From positions 43,003,815-43,067,814 of the forward strand of contig CM067346.1 of NCBI GenBank assembly GCA_034190875.2: 64,000 nt of DNA, in the 5' to 3' direction. This document shows positions 33,061 through 46,311 of the stretch, piece by piece. Made by a program: the position numbers and the translations under genes. The notes beneath the pieces are model-generated. The model did no database searches. It was not told the origin of the DNA and saw nothing but the letters and a program-made list of their open reading frames with translations. Origin of the DNA: Urechis unicinctus (lineage: Eukaryota > Annelida > Polychaeta > Xenopneusta > Urechidae). The stretch's first letter is position 1. Each line of letters opens with the position of its first letter.

Positions 33061-33571
33061 TTCCTATCACACACAACGCATTTGATTAGCACATTAGGAC
33101 CTGTGCATTCACTGATATATAAAAAATCTTATGATGCATCAACACACAAAAGTTGAGTAAAACAATGTCGGACGATTTTGAACGTTTCGTCCACATACCA
33201 TGTATGTGAGACGACGGCCCAGACAAATGCCCTGGCCACCAAGTCCAAACGCCCCTACAGCACTCTATCTGGGGGCTATGGTGCGATGTATGGTTTCTCT
33301 GGACGGTAGACATGCTTTTAATTTATTTCATATCAACAAATATAAATTCATGAATACTATTCATTTATTCAATGAATATGTTGCATTCAGAATATTCCTT
33401 CCTGTAACACGAGGGTGCATCAATCTGGGGGCGTATCGACCCAGGGCGCATCGTCCCGGCAGTGATTTTTGTCAAATTTGGAGTAGCGGCATGAAAATTT
33501 AAGGTTTGATTAATGACCCAACAACGCAATTTTTATCTTTCTATCTCTAGTGGTTCAAAAGTCACAGGTGT

Positions 33572-33830
33572 TTTAAACCCCCTGTTGGTTCAGGGGGTAG
33601 AATAGCCCCACTGTATCCTTCTGCATGTCATTAGAGGCAACTTAAATGGGCAACCTGTTGGCCGTGGGTTGCGGCTTGTGTCAGTGGACAATGGGATCCA
33701 AGTGGTTGGGCAGGCCGGTCTTTTTGAGAGCTATATCTACAACACACTTCTCTGCCTGGATTTCACCTAGACGAGAGGCTGTTATGGCGTGGTCCAGTCA
33801 ATCGGCTAGTGGTGACCTAGGATAATCGTT
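33572..33830 (+). mobile_element. SINE-like interspersed repeat of molluscan type
   Basis: It begins with a perfect hairpin (CCCCCTG TTGGTT CAGGGGG). It continues GTAGAATAGCCCCACTG, then GCATGTCATTAGAGGCAACT and AAATGGG. I recall an abundant gastropod repeat with the order GGTTCAGGGG, AGAATAG, TCGTAAGAGGCGACTAA. The match is from memory; the 3' end is uncertain. Confidence 0.4.
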
Positions 33831-34634
33831 TGCATATTTTATTTTTTCCATCTCCATCTGCTTAATCAGGTCAATCTTATCTATTAACCTTTCTCGGCAC
33901 CATGTAACACATGAGACAAGATTGTGCTAAAATGCTGTTTTTTATTCGATTAGTAATAATCTGGGGAAGGTTACGTTAAATTAGAAGTGACACACTGGTT
34001 CCATGATATGTCTACGCTTGATAAGGCAACACTTTTTGGACCACATATAAGCGGTGAGATTGCAATAAAACTATTTTGTAGCGACGGTAGTAATATTTTA
34101 AGTCAAAATTATGATATGCATAAAAGTGATGCACATTAGTGAGGAGCATGAGACTGCCATTGTAATGAAAGGTTTCCAATGAACAAAATTAACTCTTAAG
34201 GAGCTCTAATAGGTTAGGGTTGTTTGGAGGTGAATGCTTGGAAAAGGTTGTCGTCAGTATTTAAAATTTAGCTGTCAAAGCCATTAATTGATTTTCATAA
34301 ATGAACACCAGTATCTACCATAACTGGTGCCAGAAATCTGGTTTTGCAAGACTGTTGCATTGGTGGTTGGTAAACCCATGTACTTCCCAAAATGTTTCCC
34401 AGATATCATAACCTGTGTCATATTGTGTTTCATGCTATTTGAATGAGAAAATTCAATGACAATGAATGGTTGATTTGTAGGCGGTCTGGCAATGCTATGA
34501 ATGGGCAGCGGGTGATTTGGAGAAGAGACCGCGTAAGTGGCGGATACAAGAGGCAGTTCATGGAGCACCCAGAGAAGACCTTGGTGGAAGGTCTGCAAAA
34601 CTTGCAGGTCCTTGCAGTCTATGATTTCCAGAAG

Positions 34635-37266
34635 ATGGATGAGCTTGTCAAGGATCTTACCAACGCCCTGGAGGACACCACCGGCCCCTCGTCACCCAAC
34701 CGAGCCGGGAAGAATGCCAAATCAGCCAGCGGACAGAAAAACTGTTGTCCAAACAGCGTGCAACAGCTAAATGTGACTCCTTGTTCGACGATGAAGAAGA
34801 GAAGATCCAAGAGACGGAGACCAAATACTCATGAGGCGTCGACTTCGCTACAAGCTGGCAACATCAGTGAGGCATCAGAGAGCAGTCTAGATGAAGCTTT
34901 GAGAGACTATTTGGAGAATATTTCCCAGAATCAAAGTGACTCAGATCATGATGTAGTTTTTAACACCCAGAGACTACAAAATATAACCTGTGCCTTGCCA
35001 CAAGTTGCTGCGTTTGCTGAGTCTGATTCTCTGGCTGAGAACATTTCTCCTATGAGACCCCAAAGAAGACGAAAACGACAGTTCATCAAGAAGATGGCCA
35101 TCGATCCACTTCCATCTGACAGTCAACCCAGTGCCTGTGGTGAACTGGGTATGGATTCCGAAGTCAACCTGCAAGCAAGTGATACCAAACCTGGTAAACG
35201 CAAGTGGTGTATGAAGGATAAGAGTGCTCAGAACAGTTTTGACATGGGCATAGCCGGCGATGAACGATCTCATGGCTCCAGTGAACATAATGATCCTGAT
35301 TCTCAGTCGGAGACTGCCAGCATGAGGTGACCTGACAATTAAACAGTTATTTGTCTATTCGCATATATTAGTTAAAAAAGTGAAAATTATAATTTGCGCA
35401 AGCAAAATAGGTAATCCCTTTTTCACGCATCACGTGTCTTTATCATGCACCTGAGGATATATTGACTGTCTTTGAATTGGCTGTTATGCTGTTTGACCTT
35501 TAACTTCAAACATCACAAACTTTGCTTTTGCTTCTATTTCTAACCATGACTGTCTGATGCCAGAAGAAGCATATTGTGTGAATGGCAGTTTTTGTGGGTG
35601 TTAGCGGTAATGTAGACAGGTGTTTGTGTGCCAGTGAGAGCTCTAGTAGTGCCGTGAGCAGTGGTGAGAGTGATGGGCTATACACCAATGACGAGGCTCG
35701 TGACGGTAGGCACACCAAACACTTCATGTCTTAGCTTGGCAGCTTCTATATTTGAGCAATAATGATGGAAGGTCTGTTCTATCAATTTGTCTTAAAATGG
35801 ATTGGGATAATATTTATCTTTCACTGCCCAGGAGTTATTTACCTCATTGGAATAGCCCAACTGATTATGTCAATAACAAAATACATTGGTTTGCTATTAT
35901 GGTTTGTGTCAACAACTTTATAATCTATGTGATTTGTGATAATCAGGTGATGATGAGCACAGCGATTTCTTCCATGAGCCCGGCCCCACCTGTGGTATAC
36001 CTGGTATTGTGCCATGGTGGGAGGCTGATAAACCCTCGTCTTCATCTCTCCTCAGAGGCTCATTAGCCTCTGACCGAGACCCCAACTTCGAGAGTATATT
36101 AACAGGCAGCTTCCAACATATGTCTGACTCAACTAAGAGAAGCTTCAAGGCCAGGCTAAAAATGCTGGGAAAGGTATCCTCCTGTTACATTATCAATATA
36201 CCTAATATAACCAAGTATTATGTTTTATGCTACACAATTTTTTGTTTTTACTTAACCAGAAAATATTCTAGGGTTATCTCCTTTCGATGGTAAAAGTCAT
36301 GGCGAATATTATTTCATCAAGGAAACCAAATGTTTTGTGCGACGTAGTTCCTCCCTGTTGTTATTAACATAGATCTAAGATGATGGAGTGCATGGTGTTT
36401 CAGTCTGAGCGCGAGATTCGTGCTGGGAGAAGGCGTTTAAAAGAACGGGTATGTTATGGACGGGAGGAGACCTCTTGATTGTTAATTTATATTCATTGTG
36501 TTACATTGAAAAAGAGAAAAAAGAAATTTTTTCATTGACCGAGTCAATTTTGTTTTACTGATAACCAGGCCGTATTGCAGGTGAATTTGACGATGGGACT
36601 GTTGTCTTCTTTGATATATCCTTTGCATATCCCAATCCTCATTTATGTGGCAAAGTAAACCATGCTTTTAATTCTTGTTTGCGTGACAGATACATTAATC
36701 ATATTGTTTTGGCTTCAGTTGCCAGGATACACTCTGTCGACTTTCCTCAAGGACCGTCAGAAGTGGTCGGATACAAGCGGAGGTCGCTATGCCTGGCCGC
36801 AGCCTGGCAATGGGAGCGGGAGGACTTCCAATGGGGTGGAGCTCTTCAAACGTCCTCGTAAAGCACCCCCACCTGCTGCCACTGAAGATATGGTTCATGG
36901 TTCGTACTCTACTCAAATATAGATTTGTTTGTATTCTCATTCACTGTTTCATAGACACTTGTGAAAAGCAGTGCAGTGTGCGTGTGATTTGCAGGTGAAT
37001 ATGTTGGTGGAAATGCAGACCCTATACCAGATAGTAATATAGGAAGTCGTCTACTGCAGTCGATGGGCTGGACCCCTGGCAGTGGTCTAGGTGTAGATGG
37101 TAGCGGAATGGTGAATCCGCTGGTGGCCTACAAGCGCCGCGGTCGTAAGGGTCTTGGAACTAGGATACCCAAGATGCCATCACCCGGCCAGTCCACCGCC
37201 ACCGCTACCCATCCTGGGGACGCTTGTCTGCTATCCACTCACTCCACCACCAGTAAAAACACGTGA
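34635..37266 (+). CDS. GPATCH2: G-patch domain protein, GPATCH2/GPATCH2L orthologue
   Basis: Coding exons: 34635-35326, 35635-35705, 35947-36173, 36380-36448, 36719-36899, 36995-37266, about 503 residues with continuous phase (human GPATCH2 is 528). The N-terminus MDELVKDLTNALED matches MDELVHDL of GPATCH2L; the ATG lies just after an acceptor TTTCCAG, so a 5' UTR exon is likely. Further landmarks are EASESSLDEALRD, RRRKRQFIKKMAIDP, SDGLYTNDEARDG, HSDFFHE, CGIPGIVPWWEADKP and NFESILTGSF. The C-terminal G-patch is SRLLQSMGWTPGSGLGVDGS. G-patch proteins typically activate DEAH-box helicases in RNA processing; a nuclear location is inferred from the basic clusters. A possible 12-nt micro-exon (36569-36580) would add AVLQ. 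The polyadenylation signal is probably AATAAA at 38106. It is convergent with the transporter gene. Confidence 0.88.
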
Positions 37267-38105
37267 TACTGTTAAAAAACTACAGCTGTGAATGCTTTGC
37301 CAGGAACCTCATCTTTATATGTTGCTATTAGCAGATATATTTTGTTTTGTTATCTCGTCATTTTGTTTGTGTTAAAGATGATGCTTTGGGTATATCAGTG
37401 TAGTACGTGTGTTGATAGCATATTATGGTCATGTTGACATTGTCATTATACTATTGAGCCTGGGAAATGTTGGATGCTTTTGTTACAACCTTTTAAATTT
37501 TACCCATTGTATATCGTGTCGTATGCCATTTTCACCATGGCTGGAATATTAAACTTCGCTGCAGCACCATTTTTGTAACCTCTCGTCCAGTGACAAAATG
37601 CTCCAAATCTTTATTCTTTAGGAGAAATATATGAGTAGGTTTTACTATCTCATTACATAAGTCCTGAAGACCTATCACTAGAGATGCTGACAATTTTCTC
37701 TTTCTTTTCATCAAGCTTATTATTATGAGTATGGATGTCCTTATTTTAATCTTGCAGATCATATTCACAGACCATACAATTGAATATGGTTTCACTTCCA
37801 GAGACTAGTCCATTTCTGCTGTTATTTCACGTGGATCATGTGCTGTATTGCAGGACCCTAAACTGATATTCCCACTCATAAATTTATAGGCAATTATAAT
37901 GCCTGACTGAAGGGTGGACCTCCCAAGTCAACCCGAATAATGCATCCAGAGAGTGTGAAATGCCTAGCTGGTCTTATCTGAATATGTGAGCTTATACACC
38001 CTCTTTGGATGTTAGATCAAGTAAGAGTTAAAACCTTTTCCTTCCTCCCATTGTGGTTCAAGCTTGCTTGTGTCTTTAATGATGAGAAAATTCTTGTATT
38101 GACAA

Positions 38106-38111
38106 AATAAA
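38106..38111 (+). promoter_or_regulatory. AATAAA polyadenylation signal (GPATCH2)
   Basis: A canonical hexamer 840 bp after the stop. The 3' UTRs of the two convergent genes nearly meet here (transporter stop at 38526, minus strand). Confidence 0.45.
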
Positions 38112-38525
38112 TGTTGCTACCAAAGATTTCTTGAATTGTATGTGAAGTGAATAAACAAGGATATTTAAGTCAATATTCAAATGTCATGTTTAAATTTATT
38201 TTAAGTACTAAAAAGATGCAAAGAATATTATGGAATTAATAAATAAAATATTGAATTGTAACTCCAACATATATGTTAACATTGCACAAATACTACACAC
38301 ACTCAGACATTTCATACTCCAGAATAAAAAATAGAAAAAATCATACACTGCATATTAGACTAGTTAGTATATAATGGACGATTACTGTGCAAATCAACAA
38401 TGAACACAATTTGGATTTCATACCTTTGAAAGAGTAAACATTTGTGTCAAATGTCTGATATTATATAATTGTTATAGCCATGTCCCGATTATAAGTGACA
38501 GTGGTTGAATGTTAATTGTCAACAT

Positions 38526-41364
38526 TTACATAGATGATGACTGTTTAAGCATATTCATAGCCTGCATGGAAAAACCAGTAACCATGGCACCTGTAAACAT
38601 GGCTGCCACAGCCAGGAATGATATGATTGAGAGGAAGCCCATCCCGGAAAGACCATGACCGCTGAAAAAGAAACACAGGATCATTCATTGTCTTGCAATC
38701 ACAATTCTTTTCTCAATACTGTTGTTAATTGTTTCTGTAGCCATTTTTGAACACTAGAAATTTCCCATTGAAAATATTCAGCAAATTAGCATAGTTTGTT
38801 ATTGTGCTCATTGAATGGATAAGAGTTGATCACTGACCTGGTACATCCACCAGCAATACGTGCACCAAGGAAGCTTAGAAATCCACCAATGAATGCGTGT
38901 GATACAGGAACACCTTTCGCCCTTCCCAGGGAATCTGATAGGCTTGCCGAAATATAAGCTCCACCCATTACACCCCCTACATAGAAAATCTACAAAATAA
39001 AAGCTTAATAAGTTATAATACACTTCCAATATCTGAGCTTACACACTGAAAAGATTACACATGACATTTAAAGGAAAACAGATTGCTTGATCGTTTTTGT
39101 TCTGATAGAATATGTATCAACATTTTTGTTATAAGACATTTTCAGCAAAAAGCTCTTAACAGACTGTTTTTAAAAGAAATGACAAGTGTCAGTAGATAGG
39201 AGTGGAACAACCAGTTGGAGCTGCTGGTCCATTGCATGCAGGCAATTCTTGCTCTCAACTCAAACAAGTTATACCATTCATGAATATTTCCACTGATCAT
39301 CATATAAATATAACTAAATAGCACACCTGCCACCAGCTGCCGAATCCCCAGCGATACCTGCAGATAAATGGAGACAGCTTCCTGAATGGTCCAACAAGGA
39401 TCTGAGCTAGTACAGTGAGGAGGCTGCTACTGCCCCCTAGTGTCTGACCAATCCCAAGTATAAGTGGCACCTGCAGACTTCCTATAATAATGCCAGCGAC
39501 GTAAGGGGGCCAAGCTTTCATCATGAATATCCCATCCTCAGCATGTTTTTGCTGCAGGATAAACAAAATCATTTTAGAATATTACAACGGTCATAGTCAT
39601 TTTTTTTCATTAAATCCACACAAAACAGAATCATTTGAAACAAACATCTGGAAATTTACCTTTATCTCTGAATTCCAGGGCAGAAGCAGTTCTAAAGCAC
39701 AGACAATACTACCAAACATGCCAACCAATGGCAAAGCCATAACAAAATACGGAGAACTAATCCATCTGAAAACAACAGGAAAACAACATAGCTCATTAAT
39801 CATGTGTACACCTATATATTTCACCCTAGTTTATTTATGTTACACAAGAACCATGTTCCATTCTGTTTACCAAAGAGCTCATAGAAGAAGATTCCATAGT
39901 GGTTGAACCCAAAAGGTCAAATTGAAAATGATCCTTACGGATTACTGGACCCTGTGATTTCTGGTTGCAGCAGCTTGTCAAAGATTGGCTTCAGGATACC
40001 ATAGACTAATGTGGCAGCAAAAGCCCCGGCCAGAGTATACCCTGTACACAACCATTAACTGATACTCAAAGGCTATTCACAAGACTCATATCTAGAGAAG
40101 CCATTAATCAAAACAATGATATGAAGAGTCAACTCATATTGGCACCAACATCAATGAGTGTGACAAGGTGCTACCTGCATTGGGAACGAACGCCCCGAGC
40201 TGTGTAAAGACAGAAGTTGGGCACTGCAATAAAAGAGAGAACACACATTTGAACATTAATCAGTATGTGCCATTTACACCACTAGCACATCAGAGACATT
40301 ATCCAGTTGGAATTGATCAGATTACTGATGACTTGATCAGACAAAATGACATAGTAGTCAAGAATTGTGTGACAAACATACTGATCCACAGATGGTCATC
40401 CCTATCCCCAGCAACAGACCACCTACTACACTTGATGCCACACCTTTGTCTGCCAGACTGTTGTAATAGGAGGTACAGGAGAGCATGAAACGACGATGTG
40501 TGCGTGGTATCATGGCCAGTAAAGACATCCCAAATAGTCCTGGAAAAAACATGAACAAAACAATCCAATAATCATCATATAAGGCAATTGAAACACTTTG
40601 GTAAGACAATCATCCTTTTGAAAAGAAATAGTGCATATAAGTCATGGTTTTTACTTAAGGTAACCACAGGTATTTTTCACTGATTGGAGAAAGCCGTGTT
40701 ATCAAAGCTATACTATGTGGACTTCATCAGTCTTACCAACATCCCTTTTCTACACAAATATATGTATAGATAGACAGCATTGATAAGCTTTCACACTTAC
40801 TGTTAACACTAATTGTGCCAATCAATGACATCACAACAATTGCCATTGTGGCAACCAAGACTAACAATTTCGACAAAAATTACCACTTTAAATATAGCCA
40901 TGTACAATATATAATAATAATTTGTAGTAGCAAGGATAGAGCATTTGAAGCACCAAATATTAGTGTGTTGTGGTGACAACTAACCGGTGGCCACAGCAGA
41001 GAGGAACATCTTCACCATGATGAATTTGTTGAACACCATTTGACGCCGAATTAGGCGAGGCTCAAACACTGTAATTACAACAGATATATAACATTTGATT
41101 GGGGGACAAATATGAAGATTAGTATGTAGTTGAAATCACTAGAGCAACATCCAATGTTTAGCTAAAAGTCAACTTACCTCGACCCTTTTCCATGGCAAAT
41201 CCAAACACTAGACCACATAGAATGCAGAGCACAGGACCCATCAACGATGATTTAGCCACTCTGGGTCTTTTGTCGTGCCCATCAGTGCCATATGACTCCC
41301 TGGTCTCTGATCTGTCATACTGGTGTATTTCTCCCCCATTGTCCGACTCAGATACATTTTCCAT
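38526..41364 (-). CDS. YeeE/YedE-family (TsuA-like) sulfur-compound transporter
   Basis: Ten minus-strand exons: 41364-41178, 41068-40985, 40860-40801, 40539-40382, 40223-40175, 40041-39939, 39765-39660, 39551-39327, 38989-38838, 38661-38526. All have GT-AG ends and continuous phase, giving 419 residues. A polar N-terminus of about 35 residues (MENVSESDNGGE...) precedes a membrane region of about 9 helices in two repeats. Family signatures are GPVLCILCGLVFGFAMEKGR, FEPRLIRRQM, the GSCPTSVFTQLGA turn, and GARIAGGCTSGHGLSGMGF near the end. Bacterial TsuA imports thiosulfate through conserved membrane cysteines. Cys is present here in the first helix, in GSCP and in GGCTSGH, so transport of thiosulfate or a similar sulfur ion is likely but unproven. 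An in-frame ATG at 41394 is an alternative start. Bacterial homologues are intronless; ten introns-split exons show long residence in an animal genome. Confidence 0.9.
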
Positions 41365-41559
41365 TTTAAAACTGTAACATGATCGGAGAAGCATTTAGAT
41401 ACAAATGCAATAGGGAGTAGACACTTGTATGGATTCACAGTTAGGTCTTATACACTAGAGTTGTGATGCTCTTAAAGTTAATTCCACTGTATTCACTCCT
41501 TGGGGTGTCATTAACTATAAAAGTGAGTTAAATGTTTGTCAATCCATCAGTAGGGCTGT

Positions 41560-42295
41560 CAGTGATTTTTTTCAAATTCATTGTATCTCGTTGAAATTAA
41601 ACATGAATATAGGTATACTCATGATGATTCTAAAAAGGTATGTTTCATTTTTTTAAGTCAATTAGAAAAAAAAGTTATTGAGGTTTCAATTTCCATGGTA
41701 TTGCTCAGTTTTGTGCCAGAATTCTACGGTAAGGGATAACAGACACTTTTCATGTCTTATATTTTAATAATCATAGTGAAATTATACCACAAGAAATGTA
41801 TAATCTAGAGGATTCTAATGAGCTATGTTTCATTTTTTTAAAATAAATTAGTAAAAAAGTTATTGAGGTTTCAAATTCCATCGAATTGTTCGGTTTTGTG
41901 CCACAATTTCATGGTAAGGGATAACAGCAACTTTCTGTCTTATATTCAGAATATCATAGTGAAATGATACCAAAAGAAATGTACAATGTAGAGGATTCTA
42001 ATAAGCTATGTTTCATTTTTTTAAATCAATTAGTAAAAAAGTTATTGAGGTTTCAAATTCCATGGAATTCCGGTTTTGTACAACAATTCTATGGTAATTG
42101 ATAACAGCCACTTTCTATGTCTTATATTCAGAATATCACAGTGAAATTATACCAAAAGAAATGTACAATGTAGAGGATTCTACTAGGCTATGTTTCATTT
42201 TTTTAAATTAATTAGTAAAAAAGTTATTGAGGTTTAAAATTCCATGGAATTCCGGTTTTGTGCCAGAATTCTATGGTAAGGGATAACAGCTCGCG
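41560..42295. repeat. tandem repeat, ~183-bp unit, four copies
   Basis: TATGTTTCATTTTTTTAA recurs at about 41640, 41826, 42008 and 42190. Each copy continues TTAGnAAAAAAGTTATTGAGG, CCATGGnATT and AAGGGATAACAG. It lies directly upstream of the transporter gene. Confidence 0.85.
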
Positions 42296-42479
42296 CAACC
42301 GTCGCAGTAACTGTCGGCATCTCAACATCTACTCCGTGAACCCTAACTACCGAATTCCACGCGCCAGCGCAAGTGGCATTTTGCCTTTGAAGTTACTGGC
42401 CTGTAACGGATGATTTTTTGAATATACAACCCCAAATAAATAAATCAGGTACCATAATAAGTTCAAGAATCAAATGACA

Positions 42480-43150
42480 TAATACTGATAAGGCAAGCTA
42501 TGCGCTCTCCGGGCACGGGCATGACAAAATCGAACATTTTAAAGTCTAAAAAACGACCGGACGGTCCATTTAATAAGAAAATAAACTTGCCCAAAGTGTT
42601 CCATTATACTTGAATTATCCCCACATATAGATGGATAATCGGGGACAGATTGATAAATGAACGAAAATCAACTTAGTTTGACCCCAAGTGATCAGTCACG
42701 TAAGCGATCTTGAGTCGGCCGTGTGAAGGCATACTATACGCTCTCCCGGTGCGGGCATGACAAAATCGAACATTTTAAAGTCTAAAATACGACCGAACAG
42801 TCCATTTAATAAGAAAATAAACTTGACCAAAATGTTCCACTATACTTGAATTATCCCCGTGTATAGATGGATAATCGGGGACAGATTGATAAATGAACGG
42901 AAATCGACTTTGTTTGACGATGCATGATCAGCGGTGGTTGCGAGCGTGCGCAGCCGTGTCGAGTCAAGGCAAGGTTGACCCTGATACAGGCTTACAGAGC
43001 GAGCATGCGATAATTGGACAACGTTTTGAAGTGCAAAATACGACAAAACGGCTCTATTTAATAACATAAAAACTTCACCCATTTGTAACATCATACTTAA
43101 ATTTGTCAAAAGTGTGTACCTATGTCGCGGGCCTCTGATAAAATTGGGAA
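42480..43150. repeat. tandem repeat, ~237-bp unit, two good copies and one decayed
   Basis: GGGCATGACAAAATCGAACA at about 42517 and 42754 is followed in both by ACGACCG, CCATTTAATAAGAAAATAAA and GATGGATAATCGGGGACAG. A diverged third copy runs from about 43000. It is upstream of, and divergent from, the transporter gene. Confidence 0.8.
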
Positions 43151-43797
43151 AAAAATACATTTGTTTACACCGTAACATTTCGTACGTAAATAATGTTATT
43201 TTCCCTTTGGCCATTTTTTAAAGATTTTATATGATCATGAACATTAGAATGTCATCTTGTCATTTACTAAACAATAAAAACGATATGAGTAACGAATACG
43301 AACCGATTTAGAGAATTCGAAACAGACTGAATCTCGAAAAGTCAAAAATGCTCGCCGAGAATTTTAACGTATTGCTCCACAAACACACAATTTGTATGGC
43401 TCAAACGGAGTAAAATGCGAAAAGTAAGGCAATATTATTGAAATTCAATACGTTAACTCTCGTTTGATGTATCATTCGTCCATGTATCTTAAATATAAAT
43501 GCCAGTTAGAGCAAGTTGAAAAAAAATTGGAAATAACATTGAGGCACAAGTGCGGCCGCCTGCGGCGAGTTCGGCTGACACCCCTACCATCAGTAATACG
43601 CCAAACAGCACACACACGGATCTGTTTGTATCACATGTACGTTCATATTATATGTTTATTAGAGATTAGATTTAGAGATAACGGATATATAAAACCTATC
43701 CAAATCGATAGTTTATCTTATGAAAAGGTAGCCCCGGTCAACAGGTCAAAAGGTAACAGTGTACAGTGTTGACTGTTGTAGGGCTAAGGAATAGGTA

Positions 43798-43866
43798 GCC
43801 CTACAAGACGTCTGAGTAGACTTATAATAAAAAGTTATATTGCCGTTCGACAGTTCGACCGGAGCT
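43798..43866 (+). mobile_element. short interspersed element, copy 5
   Basis: Starts GCCCTACAAGACGTCTGAG and ends CAGTTCGACCGGAGCT. AGGAA-rich sequence flanks both sides. Confidence 0.6.
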
Positions 43867-44217
43867 TAGGAAAAGGAAACTTCGAAAGAGATATGAGCCT
43901 AATCTGCTAATTCTAATATATTGACTTATGTTCGGAATATAAATTTTCCAATAAAATACAAACATAGTTTGTGGATCAGTCAGTAACTTCGGCTCCTCAG
44001 TATCTAAATTACCACCATTTGTCTACCATTTTTATATATTTAACCACTCTGATGTATACATATTATCGTTCAGGTTCGCAATCCAGTATCTTCATACGAA
44101 ACAATTATTATTCATTCTGAATGTCATGAAAGGCGGAAATGGGTTGGTCATGGGCGGCGTGGGTAATGGCTGTTGAGGGAGTTAGGAGGAGGGTGAGCCC
44201 CGGGGTGTGTCCGAATT

Positions 44218-44516
<299 letters not shown>

Positions 44517-44659
44517 GCATTCTTCTTCTTCATCATCTTCTTTTTCTTCTTCTTCTTCTTGTACAGTACTGGATCTTCTGTAAGGCATCGTCGTTTCATT
44601 GCATCCTTTCAATGTTTCACGCTAAGGCCATATGCATTTGTCCTTTGCAATTCAAACTT

Positions 44660-44845
44660 GGTCTTCTAACATATAACGTAAAAGCTCGTGGGAACAAACG
44701 AAGCCCTCAAAAAACCCGCCGTACAGATTGCAGCTGAAAAAATACCCGTCGTATAAGTAGAGACCCAACAAAACCCGTCGTACAAGTCGAGAGGCCGAAA
44801 TAACATACCCCGTCACACTTAAGTGCCCCCCCCCCCCCACACCCC
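44660..44845. mobile_element. MITE family 'GCACTT', copy C (left end missing)
   Basis: It contains the same phrases as copy A (ACCCGTCGTACAAGTCGAG, ACATACCCCGTC) and the right end CTTAAGTGCC plus C-run. The left terminal repeat is absent. Confidence 0.65.
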
Positions 44846-45594
44846 GGGATTACTCCACAGTGAAAGTATTGCCACGTTAGACCACGGTGCGAGTAATGCC
44901 ACGTTTGATCTACTCAACAAATCGACCCCACCATTGATGATTTTGCTGATATATATCAACATCACACCGTTTTTGACTTTTATTGACCATGTACAACGTA
45001 TTATTGAACCCGCACCGTAAATCTCACTTTTTTCATAGCCATACCGCAGTTAGCTGACACTACCAGTGGGAACAAGGATGACAGATGGAACAGCGAATGT
45101 AATTTTGCACCCAATAGCGGACGGCCTTACATTCCGCTTGTTATGGCTCAAGAGTGGAAGTTGGGCGACACGTCGACTTCTTACGGACTGACAAGTATCG
45201 TTGAGATTGACCAAAGATCAAACACAAAGTCACACGTAGAATAATTTGTGTTTCTTTCGGTCATTTTGAAAGACAATTTAACCTGTAAGCGACTCAGATA
45301 AGCTCTGGAGGCTTATTTTTGCGGAAAGGCTGTTATACTAACGTGTGGTTGTTTTTGACACTGACAGCTCGCCGGTGGACGGAACACATGTCTAGGTGAA
45401 TATTGAGCCGCCTACGCCCACGCCACGCACCACTTAGTATCATTGTTTGCTGACGACATGCCTTGCTGAAAAGCAGTCGCATCCATATTGCCGTAATCGC
45501 CACTCTACAGTAGGAGCATAGTCCCAAATCTTTGCAACTTTTTCAGGACAGATTTGCAATTTGTTTTGCTTGAGCAGACTTGTCACCTGCAAAC
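44846..45594 (+). other. probable promoter and 5' UTR region of RRBP1
   Basis: No coding frame or known repeat. A GC-richer patch is at 45370-45440. The start codon at 45595 follows TGCAAAC. The transcription start cannot be placed. Confidence 0.35.
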
Positions 45595-46255
45595 ATGGAT
45601 ACAAATAGCATTTTGATTGCACTGGCGTGTTGTGCCACCTCAGCAGTGGTGATCTACCTGTTCATAAAATGCAGCATGCAAGAGAAAACATGGGAGCAAG
45701 TAAAGCAAGAACAAATGTTGCAAACCACGTTACTTACTGCAAAATCTGGAAAACCTGGAAAGGAAAAGAAGAAAGAAAAGCCAAAGAAGAAGAAGAAAAG
45801 TGATGATAGTAAAACAGAGCCTGCACCTGATGCAGAAGCTGATGATCTTCACAAGCTAAAAACCAACAAGATGGTAGAATATGAATTGGAGCCCGAAATA
45901 ATCGTGCCAGAACAGCCCAAGTCTGTGGAAACTCCCACCAAGTCAAAGAGGAAACCAATTTTGAAAAACAAAGATGCAGCACCAATTGATAAAAGAGAAA
46001 AAGCAGCTGAACTTCCTCACTATAAGAAGCCTATGGATGATGTTGCATTACTCCATGAGCGCCAACGCAAGGCATCTGAAAGTGAGGAAAAGCCCAAGGA
46101 GTGTGTGGAAGAAGTGATCGCAGTAGCTGCCCCAGCACCTCAAACAACTGCTGCACCCCCTGCAAAGCGTAAAGAGCCCAAACAAAAGGCTGCTCCTGCT
46201 GTTACACAATTCAATGGAAGCGGAGGTAGAGACATTTAAAAATAAGAGTGGTGAT

Positions 46256-46311
<56 letters not shown>

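Noticed and set aside
34443-34634. N-terminal extension of GPATCH2 in the same frame
   Set aside because: A strong acceptor (TTTCCAG) precedes the ATG at 34635, and GPATCH2L begins at the equivalent Met. The upstream frame has no family match I know.
25968-41364. Sulfotransferase and YeeE/YedE transporter as a sulfur-metabolism gene cluster
   Set aside because: They are 11 kb apart on opposite strands with a transposon island and GPATCH2 between. Animals rarely group such genes, so chance is the simpler reading.
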